A stretch of 20,058 nucleotides of DNA from Opitutales bacterium (GTDB lineage Bacteria; Verrucomicrobiota; Verrucomicrobiia; Opitutales; Intestinicryptomonadaceae). The stretch's first letter is position 1; every line of letters begins with the position of its first letter. Location: assembly GCA_017633865.1 (NCBI GenBank), contig JAGBOM010000263.1:1-20058 (forward strand), in the 5' to 3' direction. A program made the translations under genes and the position numbers. The notes under the pieces were generated by a model. That model had not been told where the DNA came from. It saw nothing but the letters and a program-made list of their open reading frames with translations, and made no database searches. Shown here piece after piece: positions 7,738 through 15,971 of the stretch.

Positions 7738-7751
7738 ATATTAAGCAAGTT

Positions 7752-8927
7752 ATGAAAAACTACGCATTCTCATCAGAATCGGTCGGCGAAGGCCACCCCG
7801 ACAAAGTAGCCGACTACATCTCCGACAGCATACTCGACGCCTGCCTCGAGCAGGACAAGTTCAGCCGCGTCGCCTGCGAAACGCTCGTAAAGAGCAACTG
7901 CGTCGTAATCGCCGGAGAAATCACCACTAAGGCGAAGCTCGACTACGAAAAAATCGTCCGAAACGCCGTCCGCGAAATCGGCTATGTAAACGACGACGAC
8001 GTCTTCCACGCCGACAAAATCTTTTTGACGAACCTCCTCACAAAGCAGTCTCCGGACATCGCCCAGGGCGTGGACGCCCGCAAGGCGAAGGGCAAAAAGA
8101 CCTCCGAGCAAGGCGCGGGCGACCAGGGCATAATGTTCGGCTACGCCACAAACGAAACGCCCGAGCTCATGCCCGCCCCCGTAATGTTCGCGCACAGAAT
8201 CCTGACCGAGCTCGCCCGCCAGCGCAAAAGCGGCAAGGGCCCGAAATGGCTGCGCCCCGACTGCAAAAGCCAAGTCGCGGTCGAGTACAAAAACGGCAAG
8301 CCCTCCCGCATTGAAAACGTGGTGGTCTCAACCCAGCACTCCGCCGACGCCGAGCACGGCGCCATCGAAAAATACATCGTCGAAAAGGTGATAAAGAAGG
8401 TTCTGCCGAAAAAGTTTATAGACTCCAAAACCCAGTTTTTGGTAAACCCGACGGGCAAGTTCGTTGTCGGCGGCCCGCAGGGGGACTCCGGGCTTACCGG
8501 CAGAAAAATCATAGTCGACACCTACGGCGGAATGGGCCGCCACGGCGGCGGCGCGTTCTCGGGCAAAGACCCCTCAAAGGTTGACCGCTCGGCGGCGTAC
8601 ATGTGCAGATGGGTCGCGAAGAACATTGTAGCCGCGGGCTTGGCGGACTCCTGCGAAATAGAAGTGGCCTACGCGATAGGCTATCCCGACCCCTTAAGCA
8701 TCGCTATCGACACGTTCGGAACGGGCAAGGTTTCGGAGGAAGCCCTGGTTGCGGCGGTAAAGAAAGTGTTTTCGTTCAAGCCTGCCGACATCATCTCGCA
8801 GCTGAAGCTCCTCGCCCCGATTTACAAAAAAACCACAAACTACGGGCACTTCACAAAGCCCGACCTCCCCTGGGAGCAGACAAACAAGGTTGACGCGCTC
8901 AAAAAAGCGGTTAAGGGCCTAAAATAA
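7752..8927 (+). CDS. metK: S-adenosylmethionine synthase
   Basis: The enzyme makes SAM from methionine and ATP in the cytoplasm, as a tetramer. It is 391 residues, near the usual 384-400. Motifs are [14 protein letters not shown] (12-25) with His15, Asp17 and Lys18; [16 protein letters not shown] (121-136); [21 protein letters not shown] (232-252); and [25 protein letters not shown] (256-280), the phosphate-binding region. All expected residues are present. The start fits the family N-terminus ([18 protein letters not shown]). No Shine-Dalgarno precedes it. The stop TAA overlaps the ATG of ahcY by one base, so the two enzymes that make SAM and clear its by-product SAH are translationally coupled. 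Confidence 0.98.
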   Translation: MKNYAFSSESVGEGHPDKVADYISDSILDACLEQDKFSRVACETLVKSNCVVIAGEITTKAKLDYEKIVRNAVREIGYVNDDDVFHADKIFLTNLLTKQSPDIAQGVDARKAKGKKTSEQGAGDQGIMFGYATNETPELMPAPVMFAHRILTELARQRKSGKGPKWLRPDCKSQVAVEYKNGKPSRIENVVVSTQHSADAEHGAIEKYIVEKVIKKVLPKKFIDSKTQFLVNPTGKFVVGGPQGDSGLTGRKIIVDTYGGMGRHGGGAFSGKDPSKVDRSAAYMCRWVAKNIVAAGLADSCEIEVAYAIGYPDPLSIAIDTFGTGKVSEEALVAAVKKVFSFKPADIISQLKLLAPIYKKTTNYGHFTKPDLPWEQTNKVDALKKAVKGLK

Positions 8928-10339
8928 TGGCGGAATTTACAGACTTCAAGGTTGCCGACATAAGCCTTGCGGATTTCGGCAGAAAGGAAATCGACATCGC
9001 CGAGCACGAAATGCCCGGCCTTATGGCTGTGCGCAAAAAGTACGCGCCCTCCAAGCCCCTAAACGGAGTAAGGATTAGCGGCAGCCTGCACATGACGATT
9101 CAAACGGCGGTTCTTATCGAAACGCTCAAGGCTCTCGGCGCGGACGTGCGCTGGGCAAGCTGCAACATCTTCTCGACGCAGAACCACGCCGCCGCCGCAA
9201 TCGCAAAAGGCGGCACCCCCGTATTCGCCTGGAAGGGCGAAAGTCTGACCGAATACTGGGACTGCACCTACAAGGCTCTGACTTGGCCTAACGGCCTCGG
9301 CCCCCGGCTGATTGTCGACGACGGCGGCGACGCAACCCTCCTAATCCACAAGGGCTACGAGCTTGAGGAGGGCGACAAATGGGTCGACTCCCCCTCCGCA
9401 AGCGAGGAGGAGAGCGTCATCAAGGCTCTTCTTAAAAAGGTTTACGCCGAAGACAAAAACCACTGGCACAAAGTTGTTGCGGAAGTCCGCGGCGTTTCCG
9501 AAGAAACCACAACGGGCGTGCACCGCCTCTACCAGCGCTACGAAAGCGGCAAGCTGCTCTTCCCGGCAATCAACGTAAACGACTCCGTCACAAAGGGCAA
9601 GTTCGACAACCTCTACGGCTGCCGCGAGTCTTTGGTTGACGGAATCAAGCGCGCGACCGACGTCATGGTGGCGGGCAAGGTTGCCGTTGTTTGCGGCTAC
9701 GGCGACGTCGGCAAGGGCTGCGTCCAGGCGCTAAAAGGCTTGGGCGCGACGATTCTCGTTACTGAAATCGACCCCATCTGCGCGCTTCAGGCCGCAATGG
9801 AGGGCTATCGCGTTGTAACTGTGGAGGAAACTTTGGGCGTTGCCGACATATACGTCACCACAACCGGCAACTGCAAAATCATCACAATCGAGCACATGGA
9901 GAAAATGCGCGACCAGGCCATAGTCTGCAACATCGGGCATTTCGACAACGAAATCGAGGTCCACAAGCTCGAAAACTACAAGGGCATAAAGCGCACGAAC
10001 ATCAAGCCGCAGGTTGACAAGTACACCTTCCCCGACGGCCATTCAATCTATCTGCTCGCCGAGGGCAGGCTTGTAAACTTGGGCTGCGCCACGGGGCACC
10101 CGTCGTTTGTAATGAGCAACTCCTTTACGAACCAGACGCTCGCGCAGATGGACCTTTGGAACAACCGCGACGTTTACGAAAACAAGGTTTACACGCTCCC
10201 GAAATATTTGGACGAGGAAGTCGCCCGCCTGCATTTGGAGCGCATAGGCGCGCACCTTACGAAGCTTACGCAGGAACAGGCAGACTACATCGGCGTGAAG
10301 GTTGAGGGGCCGTACAAGTCTGAAATCTACCGCTATTAG
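8927..10339 (+). CDS. ahcY: S-adenosylhomocysteine hydrolase
   Basis: The enzyme splits SAH, the inhibitory by-product of methyl transfer, into adenosine and homocysteine using tightly bound NAD+. It is 470 residues and includes the roughly 40-residue insert (about 146-185) typical of many bacterial enzymes. Seen in order are HMTIQTAVL (55-63), Asp131 in VDDGGD, Glu193 in SEETTTGV, and the catalytic Lys/Asp pair in VTKGKFDN (221-228). The NAD-binding GYGDVGKG (257-264), NIGHFDNEI (335-343) and the C-terminal YRY that reaches the neighbouring subunit's NAD follow. AAGGG lies about 9 bases before the start inside metK. The ATG overlaps the metK stop, forming one methyl-cycle operon. The TAG stop coincides with the first bases of the long palindrome. 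Confidence 0.98.
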   Translation: MAEFTDFKVADISLADFGRKEIDIAEHEMPGLMAVRKKYAPSKPLNGVRISGSLHMTIQTAVLIETLKALGADVRWASCNIFSTQNHAAAAIAKGGTPVFAWKGESLTEYWDCTYKALTWPNGLGPRLIVDDGGDATLLIHKGYELEEGDKWVDSPSASEEESVIKALLKKVYAEDKNHWHKVVAEVRGVSEETTTGVHRLYQRYESGKLLFPAINVNDSVTKGKFDNLYGCRESLVDGIKRATDVMVAGKVAVVCGYGDVGKGCVQALKGLGATILVTEIDPICALQAAMEGYRVVTVEETLGVADIYVTTTGNCKIITIEHMEKMRDQAIVCNIGHFDNEIEVHKLENYKGIKRTNIKPQVDKYTFPDGHSIYLLAEGRLVNLGCATGHPSFVMSNSFTNQTLAQMDLWNNRDVYENKVYTLPKYLDEEVARLHLERIGAHLTKLTQEQADYIGVKVEGPYKSEIYRY

Positions 10340-10467
10340 TTTAGGCGATTGATTTTGGCGAATTTCGGCGTTGCTGCAAAAATCCTGCAATAGTCATGTG
10401 CAAAGCACACTCCTATCGCAGGATTTTTTTGCGCCTTGAACTTCATCCAAAATCAATGCGCCTAAAC
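10339..10467. repeat. 129-base imperfect palindrome (long hairpin) between ahcY and sppA
   Basis: The two halves, about 63 bases each, are near reverse complements around an AAA centre (10402-10404). The outer arms pair AGTTTAGGCG-ATTGATTTTGG (10339-10358) with CCAAAATCAATGCGCCTAAAC (10447-10467). The middle arms pair GCAAAAATCCTGCAATAG (10376-10393) with CTATCGCAGGATTTTTTTGC (10413-10432). The inner arms are TGTGC / GCACA. The intervening segments also pair partly (GAA-TTTC versus GAAGTTC). A third copy of the outer CGCCTAAAC motif is at 10507-10515. The structure is too long for an ordinary terminator, though it contains one. Confidence 0.9.
10376..10432. terminator. Bidirectional terminator within the palindrome
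   Basis: ATCCTGC / GCAGGAT stem, extended inward by ATAG/CTAT, is followed by seven T residues on the plus strand (10424-10430) and by five T residues on the minus strand. It sits between convergent ahcY and sppA and should stop transcription from both. Confidence 0.8.
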
Positions 10468-10601
10468 GGGTACACAACGTTTTATGAAATCCGCTTTAAG
10501 ACTGCGCGCCTAAACAAAACGAACCCTTGGCGGTTTATTTTTCTTATTTTTATAAGACTTTTTTTATTCGGATTTTTCGAGAGTTTCGGATTGGAATGGG
10601 G

Positions 10602-12428
10602 TTAGTTTAAAACCTCCAAAATAAAGGGCATTTCGGCCATTGTTTGGGATTTTGCGGAGTTTTTTAGGCGTTTAACGGCCTTCTCTTTTTGCGGAATTTC
10701 GTTAACGGCGGCGGGCAGAAATTTGCCGCGCGCGGCCTTTACGAACGGCTCCTCGAATTTCTCGAAAGACATGAATAAATCCGAGAGCGTCGCCGGCCGC
10801 GGGTACTGCCGAACCTCCACGCGCTTTGCGCCGCTTTCTTTTTTAACGTCGCGCTTCGCCTTTTCTACGATTTCGTCAAGGGTTGAGACGGAGTCTATTA
10901 GGCGCAGCCTGAGGGCGTCGGAGGCGGCGTAAACTTTGCCCTCCGCGAGGGTTTCGACTTCGGGCAGGGGAATTTTTCTGCCGGAGCTTACGAGGCCCAA
11001 AAATCTTTTGTAGGCAAAGTCCACGGATTCTTGGACAATCGCGAGCTCCTCGGCGTTCAGGGGGCGGGAAAGCCCGCCCATGTCCGCGAATTTTTCCGTT
11101 TTAACCCCGTCGAAAGTTATGCCGAAATCGTTCGCGAGCTTGCCCGCCGAAAAGCTCACACCGAAAACGCCTATCGAGCCCGTAATGCAGTTTTCGCCGG
11201 CGAATATGCGCGGGCACGAGCTTGCAATCCAGTAGGCTCCGCTTGCGGCGGTGTCGGCAAACGAGGCGATTACGGGCTTTTCGGCCGCGAGAAGCTCCAC
11301 TTCGCGGCGGATTTGCTCGCTTGCAAAGGCGCTGCCGCCGCCCGAATTTATGCGCAGGATTACCGCTTTTACGGAGTCGTCGTCCCGCAATTCGCGCAAA
11401 AGCGGGCAGTAGTCGCGGCGGGAAATGTCGCGCCCGCGCTCGCCTTCGTCGACTATCGTTCCGTCGAGATAAACTATCGCCACGGCGTTCGGATACTCGA
11501 AGCCGCCGAAGATTTTGGATTTAGGCTCCCTTACGGCGTAGTCGTACATCGATTTTTGGGGGAAGCTCCCCAGCTCTTCGTCGAAATTGCCGTCGGGGCA
11601 GAGGTTTTCTATAAGGACGTCCCGCGGGAGAACCCCGTCGAAAAACCCGAGCTCCTTGGCTTTTTCCGCGCTCATAACCGGGGTTTCGGAGGCGATTTTG
11701 CGCAGTTTTTCGGCGGGGAGGTTTCTGTTTTGCGAAATTTCCAAAACGATGTTTTTCCAAAGCGAATCCGCGATTTGCGAGATGTTTTGCCGGCTTTCCT
11801 CCGACATTTTGTCCGACACAAAAATCTCGCCGAAGCTCTTGTATTTGCCGGCCTTGATTACCTGCGCGTCCACGCCGTACTTTTTGAGGGCGTTGCCGAT
11901 AAACACGTTTTTTATCGAAATTCCCTTGAACTCGAATTCGCCCATCGGGGCGATGTAAATTTTTGTGGCGCAGCTTGCCAAATAGTACTCGCCGAGCTCC
12001 GGGTTTTCAAGATACGCGACTACGGGCTTGGCGGTTTTAAAATCCTTCAGCGCCTTGGAAATTTCCCAAATTTGCTCCGCGCCCGCCCCGCCTGAAAATT
12101 CGCCCGTTATTAAAATGGCGGAGATTTTTTTGTCGGTCTTGGCGCGTTTTATTGCGCTTATAAAATCGTAAAAGCCGATTTGCGCGCCTCCCGCAAAGAT
12201 GTTTTCTATGCCGCCGCTCGGCTTTTCGACTATCGGGGTTGAAAGGTCTACCACCAAAACGCGCGGAGAGCCGGAGTCGGAATCGCCCTTTTCGGCTCTC
12301 TTCGAGCCTTCGCCCGAATTGAAAACCGCGGACAAGGCCGCAATTAGAACTATCGCCGCAACAGTGGCGCAGCCGCAGCCCGCCATTGACGCGGCGCAGC
12401 CCTTAAACATGTCTTTTATGAATCCCAT
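10602..12428 (-). CDS. sppA: Signal peptide peptidase SppA, long (two-domain) type
   Basis: Membrane-bound serine protease that degrades cleaved signal peptides on the periplasmic side. It has 608 residues, matching the 67-kDa class with tandem S49 domains. A membrane anchor lies at about 21-37 (ATVAAIVLIAALSAVF), preceded by a Gly/Cys-rich segment. The N-terminal domain carries GKYKSFGE with the general-base Lys (Lys197 by alignment to the E. coli YKSAVEP site). The C-terminal domain has NSGGGSAFASE (361-371) and ADTAASGAYW (391-400) with nucleophile Ser396, then ITGSIGVFG (415-423). Both catalytic residues are therefore present. The last 40 residues are Lys-rich and non-conserved-looking. 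Its start is four bases after the stop of the upstream reductase gene on the same strand, with no Shine-Dalgarno. Transcription runs into the palindrome. Confidence 0.95.
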   Translation of the reverse strand: MGFIKDMFKGCAASMAGCGCATVAAIVLIAALSAVFNSGEGSKRAEKGDSDSGSPRVLVVDLSTPIVEKPSGGIENIFAGGAQIGFYDFISAIKRAKTDKKISAILITGEFSGGAGAEQIWEISKALKDFKTAKPVVAYLENPELGEYYLASCATKIYIAPMGEFEFKGISIKNVFIGNALKKYGVDAQVIKAGKYKSFGEIFVSDKMSEESRQNISQIADSLWKNIVLEISQNRNLPAEKLRKIASETPVMSAEKAKELGFFDGVLPRDVLIENLCPDGNFDEELGSFPQKSMYDYAVREPKSKIFGGFEYPNAVAIVYLDGTIVDEGERGRDISRRDYCPLLRELRDDDSVKAVILRINSGGGSAFASEQIRREVELLAAEKPVIASFADTAASGAYWIASSCPRIFAGENCITGSIGVFGVSFSAGKLANDFGITFDGVKTEKFADMGGLSRPLNAEELAIVQESVDFAYKRFLGLVSSGRKIPLPEVETLAEGKVYAASDALRLRLIDSVSTLDEIVEKAKRDVKKESGAKRVEVRQYPRPATLSDLFMSFEKFEEPFVKAARGKFLPAAVNEIPQKEKAVKRLKNSAKSQTMAEMPFILEVLN

Positions 12429-12432
12429 AATT

Positions 12433-13365
12433 TTAAAGTTTGTATCTTTTTATTTGTTTTAAGCCCGTTTCGCGCTCGTACCACTCGAGGCAAGAGTCGG
12501 GCACGCGCATTTCAAGCAGGGTTTCGCTAAACGGGACGGCGGGCGTTTTTATGCGGCTTGCAAGGCCCGACATGTCAAGCGCCAAATTCTTCGCCTCGGG
12601 CAAATCCTCCCTAACCAAAAACTTTTCGGGCTCCAAAGAAAAATGCCTGCAAATTTCGGCTGCGGCGGCGTAGCGCGAGAGGGCGTCGAGCCCGCAGTAG
12701 TGGTGTATTCCGCTTATGTTCGGGCGCTCCAAAAGCTCAACGATAAGCTCGCCCACCCTGCTTGCGGGCTCGAAGCATTTTACGTCGTTGCCCGCGAGGC
12801 GGAGCTTTTTGCCGTCTTTCATGGCGATAAAAAGCTTTTCGTTAAAGGAGCGGTTTTGTTTTAGCCCCATTCCGCAAACGTGGCTAATTCTAAGCACAAC
12901 CGAAAGCGGGGCGGCGTGCTTTAAAACCGCCTTTTCGGCCATGAGCTTGGTGGTGCCGTAAAGCGTGTCCGGAAACGGCATGTCGGTGTTTTTGTAGGGG
13001 GCTTTCGCGCCGTCGAAAACCATGTCGCTTGAAAGGTGTATGATGCGCGCGCTTATGTGGTTTGCAAGCTGCGCGAGCCTTTCGGGAAGCTCGACGTTTA
13101 TTTTATGGGCAAGCTCCGCGTTCTTGTCGACAACCGCTGGGCTCGAGATTGCCGCGCAGTTTACGATTGCGTCCGGAAACCTGTCGAGAACCACGCGCTC
13201 GATTTTGCCCTTGTCGGCCAGGTCGGCCTTGAGGCTTTCAACGCCTTTAGTTTGCGGGAAGTCGAAGGTTTCGCTCAGGGCGAGAACATTGTGCCCGCGC
13301 TTGACCGCCGCCATAACGAAGTTGTAGCCCACAAGGCCGGTCGCGCCTGTACAAATTATCTGCAT
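12433..13365 (-). CDS. RmlD-like NAD(P)-dependent sugar reductase/epimerase (extended SDR)
   Basis: 310-residue short-chain dehydrogenase/reductase of the extended type. The Rossmann motif TGATGLVG is at residues 6-13. VNCAAIS (68-74) is the NAD-pocket strand, HLSSDMVFDG (110-119) supplies the catalytic Ser, and YGTTK (136-140) gives Tyr136 and Lys140. The DMVFDG signature and overall plan resemble dTDP-4-dehydrorhamnose reductase, but no rmlA/B/C genes are nearby, so the substrate remains open. The start was set at the ATG at 13365; an in-frame TTG two codons upstream has no added support. There is no Shine-Dalgarno. It leads the minus-strand pair with sppA and diverges from hisC across 69 bases. 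Confidence 0.8.
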   Translation of the reverse strand: MQIICTGATGLVGYNFVMAAVKRGHNVLALSETFDFPQTKGVESLKADLADKGKIERVVLDRFPDAIVNCAAISSPAVVDKNAELAHKINVELPERLAQLANHISARIIHLSSDMVFDGAKAPYKNTDMPFPDTLYGTTKLMAEKAVLKHAAPLSVVLRISHVCGMGLKQNRSFNEKLFIAMKDGKKLRLAGNDVKCFEPASRVGELIVELLERPNISGIHHYCGLDALSRYAAAAEICRHFSLEPEKFLVREDLPEAKNLALDMSGLASRIKTPAVPFSETLLEMRVPDSCLEWYERETGLKQIKRYKL

Positions 13366-13396
13366 AATCAAAAAGTATCGGCGAAATTATCTTTTC

Positions 13397-13424
13397 TTGC
13401 AAATAATAAAATGCCGTCGATAAT
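13397..13424 (+). promoter_or_regulatory. Candidate hisC promoter
   Basis: TTGCAA (13397-13402), a 16-base spacer and GATAAT (13419-13424) form a reasonable sigma-70 match. Transcription would begin near 13431, only about four bases before the hisC ATG at 13435, implying a nearly leaderless message and ruling out the upstream in-frame ATG at 13411. Confidence 0.45.
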
Positions 13425-13434
13425 AATTTATCAA

Positions 13435-14523
13435 ATGAAAATCGAAAAATTAGCAAGGCCTTCGGTTTTGTCGCAGCCGGTTTACCAGGCGGGCAAGCCC
13501 ATTGAACACGTCGCAAGGGAGTTCGGGCTCGATCCCGACAACATTTTAAAGATGGCGTCGAACGAAAACCCCCTCGGCCCCTGCCCCATGGGCGTGGAGG
13601 CGGCGAGGAAGGCTCTCGGCTCCCTAAACTACTATCCCGACAGCGGCTGCTACGAAATCGGCATGAAGGTTTCGGAAGTCATGGGGCTAAGCCCCAAGCA
13701 GCTCGTTTTCGGAAACGGCTCAAACGAGGTTATAGAGCTTATAGCGCACACGTTTTTAAACCCGGAGGACAACTCCGTGTTCGGCGCGCAAAGCTTCATC
13801 GTTTACAAGCTCTCGACCCTCTTAATGGGGGCGCAGTGCAAAGAGGTTCCCATGCCCGGGCTTAGGTACGACTTCTCCATGCTTTTGGACGCGGTTGACG
13901 AGCATACAAAGCTCGTGTTTGTCGCAAACCCGAACAACCCGACGGGCACAGTCGCCACAAAAGACGAAATTTTCGACTTTGTCCGCGCCCTGCCCGAGCA
14001 TGTCATCTTCTGCTACGACGAAGCCTACAGCGACTTTCAGGACGACCCCGTCGACATTCGCCCTCTCATAGCCGAGGGCAGAAACGTAATAGGGCTAAAA
14101 ACCTTTTCAAAAATCTACGGCCTTGCGGGGCTGCGCGCGGGCTACGCCTACTGCGGCGAGGAAATCGCCTCTTTCATAAACCGCGTGCGCGAGCCCTTCA
14201 ACTTAAACTCTATCGCGCAGGCCGCCGCAATCGCCGCGCTTGACGACAAGGAGTTTTACGAAAGAAGCCGCCGCGTAAACAAACTCGGCCGCAGGCAAAT
14301 CGAAAAGAAGTTTGACGAGCTCGGCGTGGAGTACATTTCCGAAGGCGGAAACTTTATTATGGTTAAAGTTGAAAACGCCCTCGGCAAGTTCGACGCCCTG
14401 CAAAAAGCGGGCGTAATCGTGCGCCCTAACGTCGGCTACGGCCTTCCGGACTGGCTTAGAATCACCATCGGCACGCCCGGGCAAAACGACAGATTTTTAG
14501 AGGAGTTTGCGCGCTTAATCTAG
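13435..14523 (+). CDS. hisC: Histidinol-phosphate aminotransferase
   Basis: PLP-dependent fold-type I aminotransferase, 362 residues, catalysing the imidazole-acetol phosphate to histidinol phosphate step of histidine synthesis. Key motifs are SNENPLGP (42-49), LNYYPDSGCYE (64-74), FGNGSNEVIE (92-101), ANPNNPTG (164-171), the PLP ring partner in CYDEAY (Asp195), and KTFSKIYGLAGLRAGY (222-237) with Schiff-base Lys226. Arg342 in WLRITIGTP binds the substrate carboxylate/phosphate region. The start at 13435 gives the usual family N-terminus; starting at 13411 would add eight unlikely residues. The enzyme could also act on aromatic amino acids, as many HisC relatives do, since no other his gene is in the window. 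The CorC-like gene follows after 13 bases, probably in the same operon. Confidence 0.92.
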   Translation: MKIEKLARPSVLSQPVYQAGKPIEHVAREFGLDPDNILKMASNENPLGPCPMGVEAARKALGSLNYYPDSGCYEIGMKVSEVMGLSPKQLVFGNGSNEVIELIAHTFLNPEDNSVFGAQSFIVYKLSTLLMGAQCKEVPMPGLRYDFSMLLDAVDEHTKLVFVANPNNPTGTVATKDEIFDFVRALPEHVIFCYDEAYSDFQDDPVDIRPLIAEGRNVIGLKTFSKIYGLAGLRAGYAYCGEEIASFINRVREPFNLNSIAQAAAIAALDDKEFYERSRRVNKLGRRQIEKKFDELGVEYISEGGNFIMVKVENALGKFDALQKAGVIVRPNVGYGLPDWLRITIGTPGQNDRFLEEFARLI

Positions 14524-14536
14524 CGCGGTAAATCTA

Positions 14537-15841
14537 ATGGAATTTTCGGCGTTAGACTTGATTCTTTCGGGATTAGCCGCGGCGCTTTTTTTTGCGGCGA
14601 ACCTCATGCTTGTAGCCATGTCGTACGCGGTGGCGTCTTTGAGGTTTGAAAATTTCGACGACGACGGCAAAAAAAGCCTCTCCGCGCGCGAGCAAAAATT
14701 TGTGGAGAACTCCCAAAAAGTCGGCTCTTTCGCCACATTGGGGGCGAAGTTCTTTTTGTCGGCGGAATTTATCGCCGTCTATTACTTCTTTTACGCGCTG
14801 CTTTGCATCCTTAACAAGGCTCCCGATTTTAAGGGTTCTTTCGAGCTCGCCCTCGCTGTTGTCTTGGCTCTGCTTTTTTTCAACTACGTTTTTTGCGATT
14901 TGCCCGTAGCGGCATTCGCCACAAAAAAGCCCATCAAAACGCTTAAAGCGTGCTCAAAGCCGTTTTTCGTTTTCTATTTGGCCACATACGTTTTCGAGGC
15001 GGCGGCGCGCAAGGTTTACGAAAAAATATTCTCCAAATACTCTTTGGAGGACGAAGGCTCTTTCGACCATATCGACGTTTTGGTAAAGCTCCGCGCCGAG
15101 GAGGACGACTCCCCAAAAACCCTGAGCCCATACACCAAAAAACTCGTCCGAAATTCAATCAGGCTAAACGAGCTTGAAATTTCCGACGTCATGGTGCCCC
15201 GCAGCGCGGTAAAGTATTTGGACACCGAAAACACCGAGTCCGAAAATCTCGAAATTATGCGCAAGTACGGCCACACCCGCTACCCTTTGTGCGACAAAAG
15301 CCTGGACAACTGCCTCGGCGTAGTGCACGTGATGGACGTGTTTAGAAGCATGGAAACCGGCGGCGTAAATTTCCGCAAAATTACGCGCGGAATTTTCCGC
15401 GTAAAGCATAACGACGGCATCATAGGAGCCCTCTCAAAACTGCGCAAAAGCGAGCTTCACATGGCGATAGTCGAAGACGAATTCGGCGGCATTATAGGCC
15501 TGCTTACCCTCGGCGGAATTTTGGAGGAGATTGTGGGGCGCATCAAGGCCGACAATAACGACAGCCCCGACGAGTCCATACTTAGAACGGGCAAAAACAC
15601 CTACAAAATTTCGGGGCTCGCCCCCATACACAATGTAGAGGACGCTCTCGACATAGATTTTGAAAACGACGAGGTTTCCACATTCGGCGGGCTTGTAACG
15701 CAAATTTTGGGGCGCTTCCCCGAAAGCGGCGAAAGCGTTTTTCTGCCCGCGCAAAACCTTAAAATAACGGTTTCAAAACTAAGCCCGCGCAGGATAGTTG
15801 AGTGCCTCGCCGAAATTATCGAAAAAAAAGACGAGGCCTAA
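14537..15841 (+). CDS. CorC/HlyC-type membrane protein with CBS pair
   Basis: 434 residues in the domain order of the CNNM/CorB/HlyC group. A DUF21-like membrane domain has helices at about 5-30, 66-92, 100-124 and 140-156. A CBS pair follows at about 216-335 (DVMVPRSAV at 217-225, EDEFGGIIGLLTLGGILEEIVG at 313-334). The C-terminal CorC_HlyC domain spans about 350-430 (YKISG, TFGGLV, GRFPESGE). Homologues are linked to Mg2+ handling rather than true hemolysis. In the first helix the usual small-residue-plus-Glu motif is not seen (FFAANLMLVAMSY), so transport chemistry may differ from classical CorB/CorC. There is no Shine-Dalgarno before the ATG. The gene ends in a double-hairpin region shared with pyrG. 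Confidence 0.85.
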   Translation: MEFSALDLILSGLAAALFFAANLMLVAMSYAVASLRFENFDDDGKKSLSAREQKFVENSQKVGSFATLGAKFFLSAEFIAVYYFFYALLCILNKAPDFKGSFELALAVVLALLFFNYVFCDLPVAAFATKKPIKTLKACSKPFFVFYLATYVFEAAARKVYEKIFSKYSLEDEGSFDHIDVLVKLRAEEDDSPKTLSPYTKKLVRNSIRLNELEISDVMVPRSAVKYLDTENTESENLEIMRKYGHTRYPLCDKSLDNCLGVVHVMDVFRSMETGGVNFRKITRGIFRVKHNDGIIGALSKLRKSELHMAIVEDEFGGIIGLLTLGGILEEIVGRIKADNNDSPDESILRTGKNTYKISGLAPIHNVEDALDIDFENDEVSTFGGLVTQILGRFPESGESVFLPAQNLKITVSKLSPRRIVECLAEIIEKKDEA

Positions 15842-15843
15842 GA

Positions 15844-15895
15844 GTTTCTTCGCCCGCCGTTTTGGGCGGTAAAAAAATAGTCGGCGGGCTGAAAC
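15844..15895 (+). other. GC-rich hairpin just after the CorC-like gene
   Basis: Perfect 8-base stem GCCCGCCG / CGGCGGGC (15852-15859, 15882-15889), extended outward by GTTTC / GAAAC (15844-15848, 15891-15895). The left arm can alternatively pair with the inner GGGCGG (15864-15869). No T-run follows, so it is not a standard terminator; it may act as an mRNA 3'-end stabiliser. Confidence 0.6.
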
Positions 15896-15917
15896 CCTCC
15901 AAAAAATTTTAGCAAAA

Positions 15918-15957
15918 AAAGAGCGGTACAAAAAAATGTCCGCTCTTTCTTTTTTTC
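15918..15957. terminator. Bidirectional terminator between convergent CorC-like gene and pyrG
   Basis: Stem AAAGAGCGG(T)ACA / TGTCCGCTCTTT (15918-15930 with 15937-15948), with one bulged T and an A-rich loop. The right side runs into TTTCTTTTTTT and the left side into seven A residues, so it can terminate both strands. Confidence 0.9.
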
Positions 15958-15971
15958 AATTTCAAAAAACC

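Noticed and set aside
7678..7751. SAM riboswitch before metK
   Set aside because: Only 74 bases are available and no multi-helix fold with conserved core is visible.
10339..10467. Integron attC site
   Set aside because: The ends read GTTTAGG...CCTAAAC, the reverse of the RYYYAAC...GTTRRRY order, and there is no integrase or cassette array.
10396..10605. 69-codon frame starting inside the palindrome
   Set aside because: It begins within the terminator hairpin and ends at the sppA stop region; no domain.
11031..12095. 354-codon open frame on the plus strand inside sppA
   Set aside because: It is entirely antisense to sppA, whose catalytic residues are clear; no motif or start signal supports it.
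13036..13434. Long 5' extension of the hisC frame
   Set aside because: It overlaps the divergent SDR gene and shows no homology; hisC begins at its family N-terminus at 13435. The ATG at 13411 would lie upstream of the likely transcription start.
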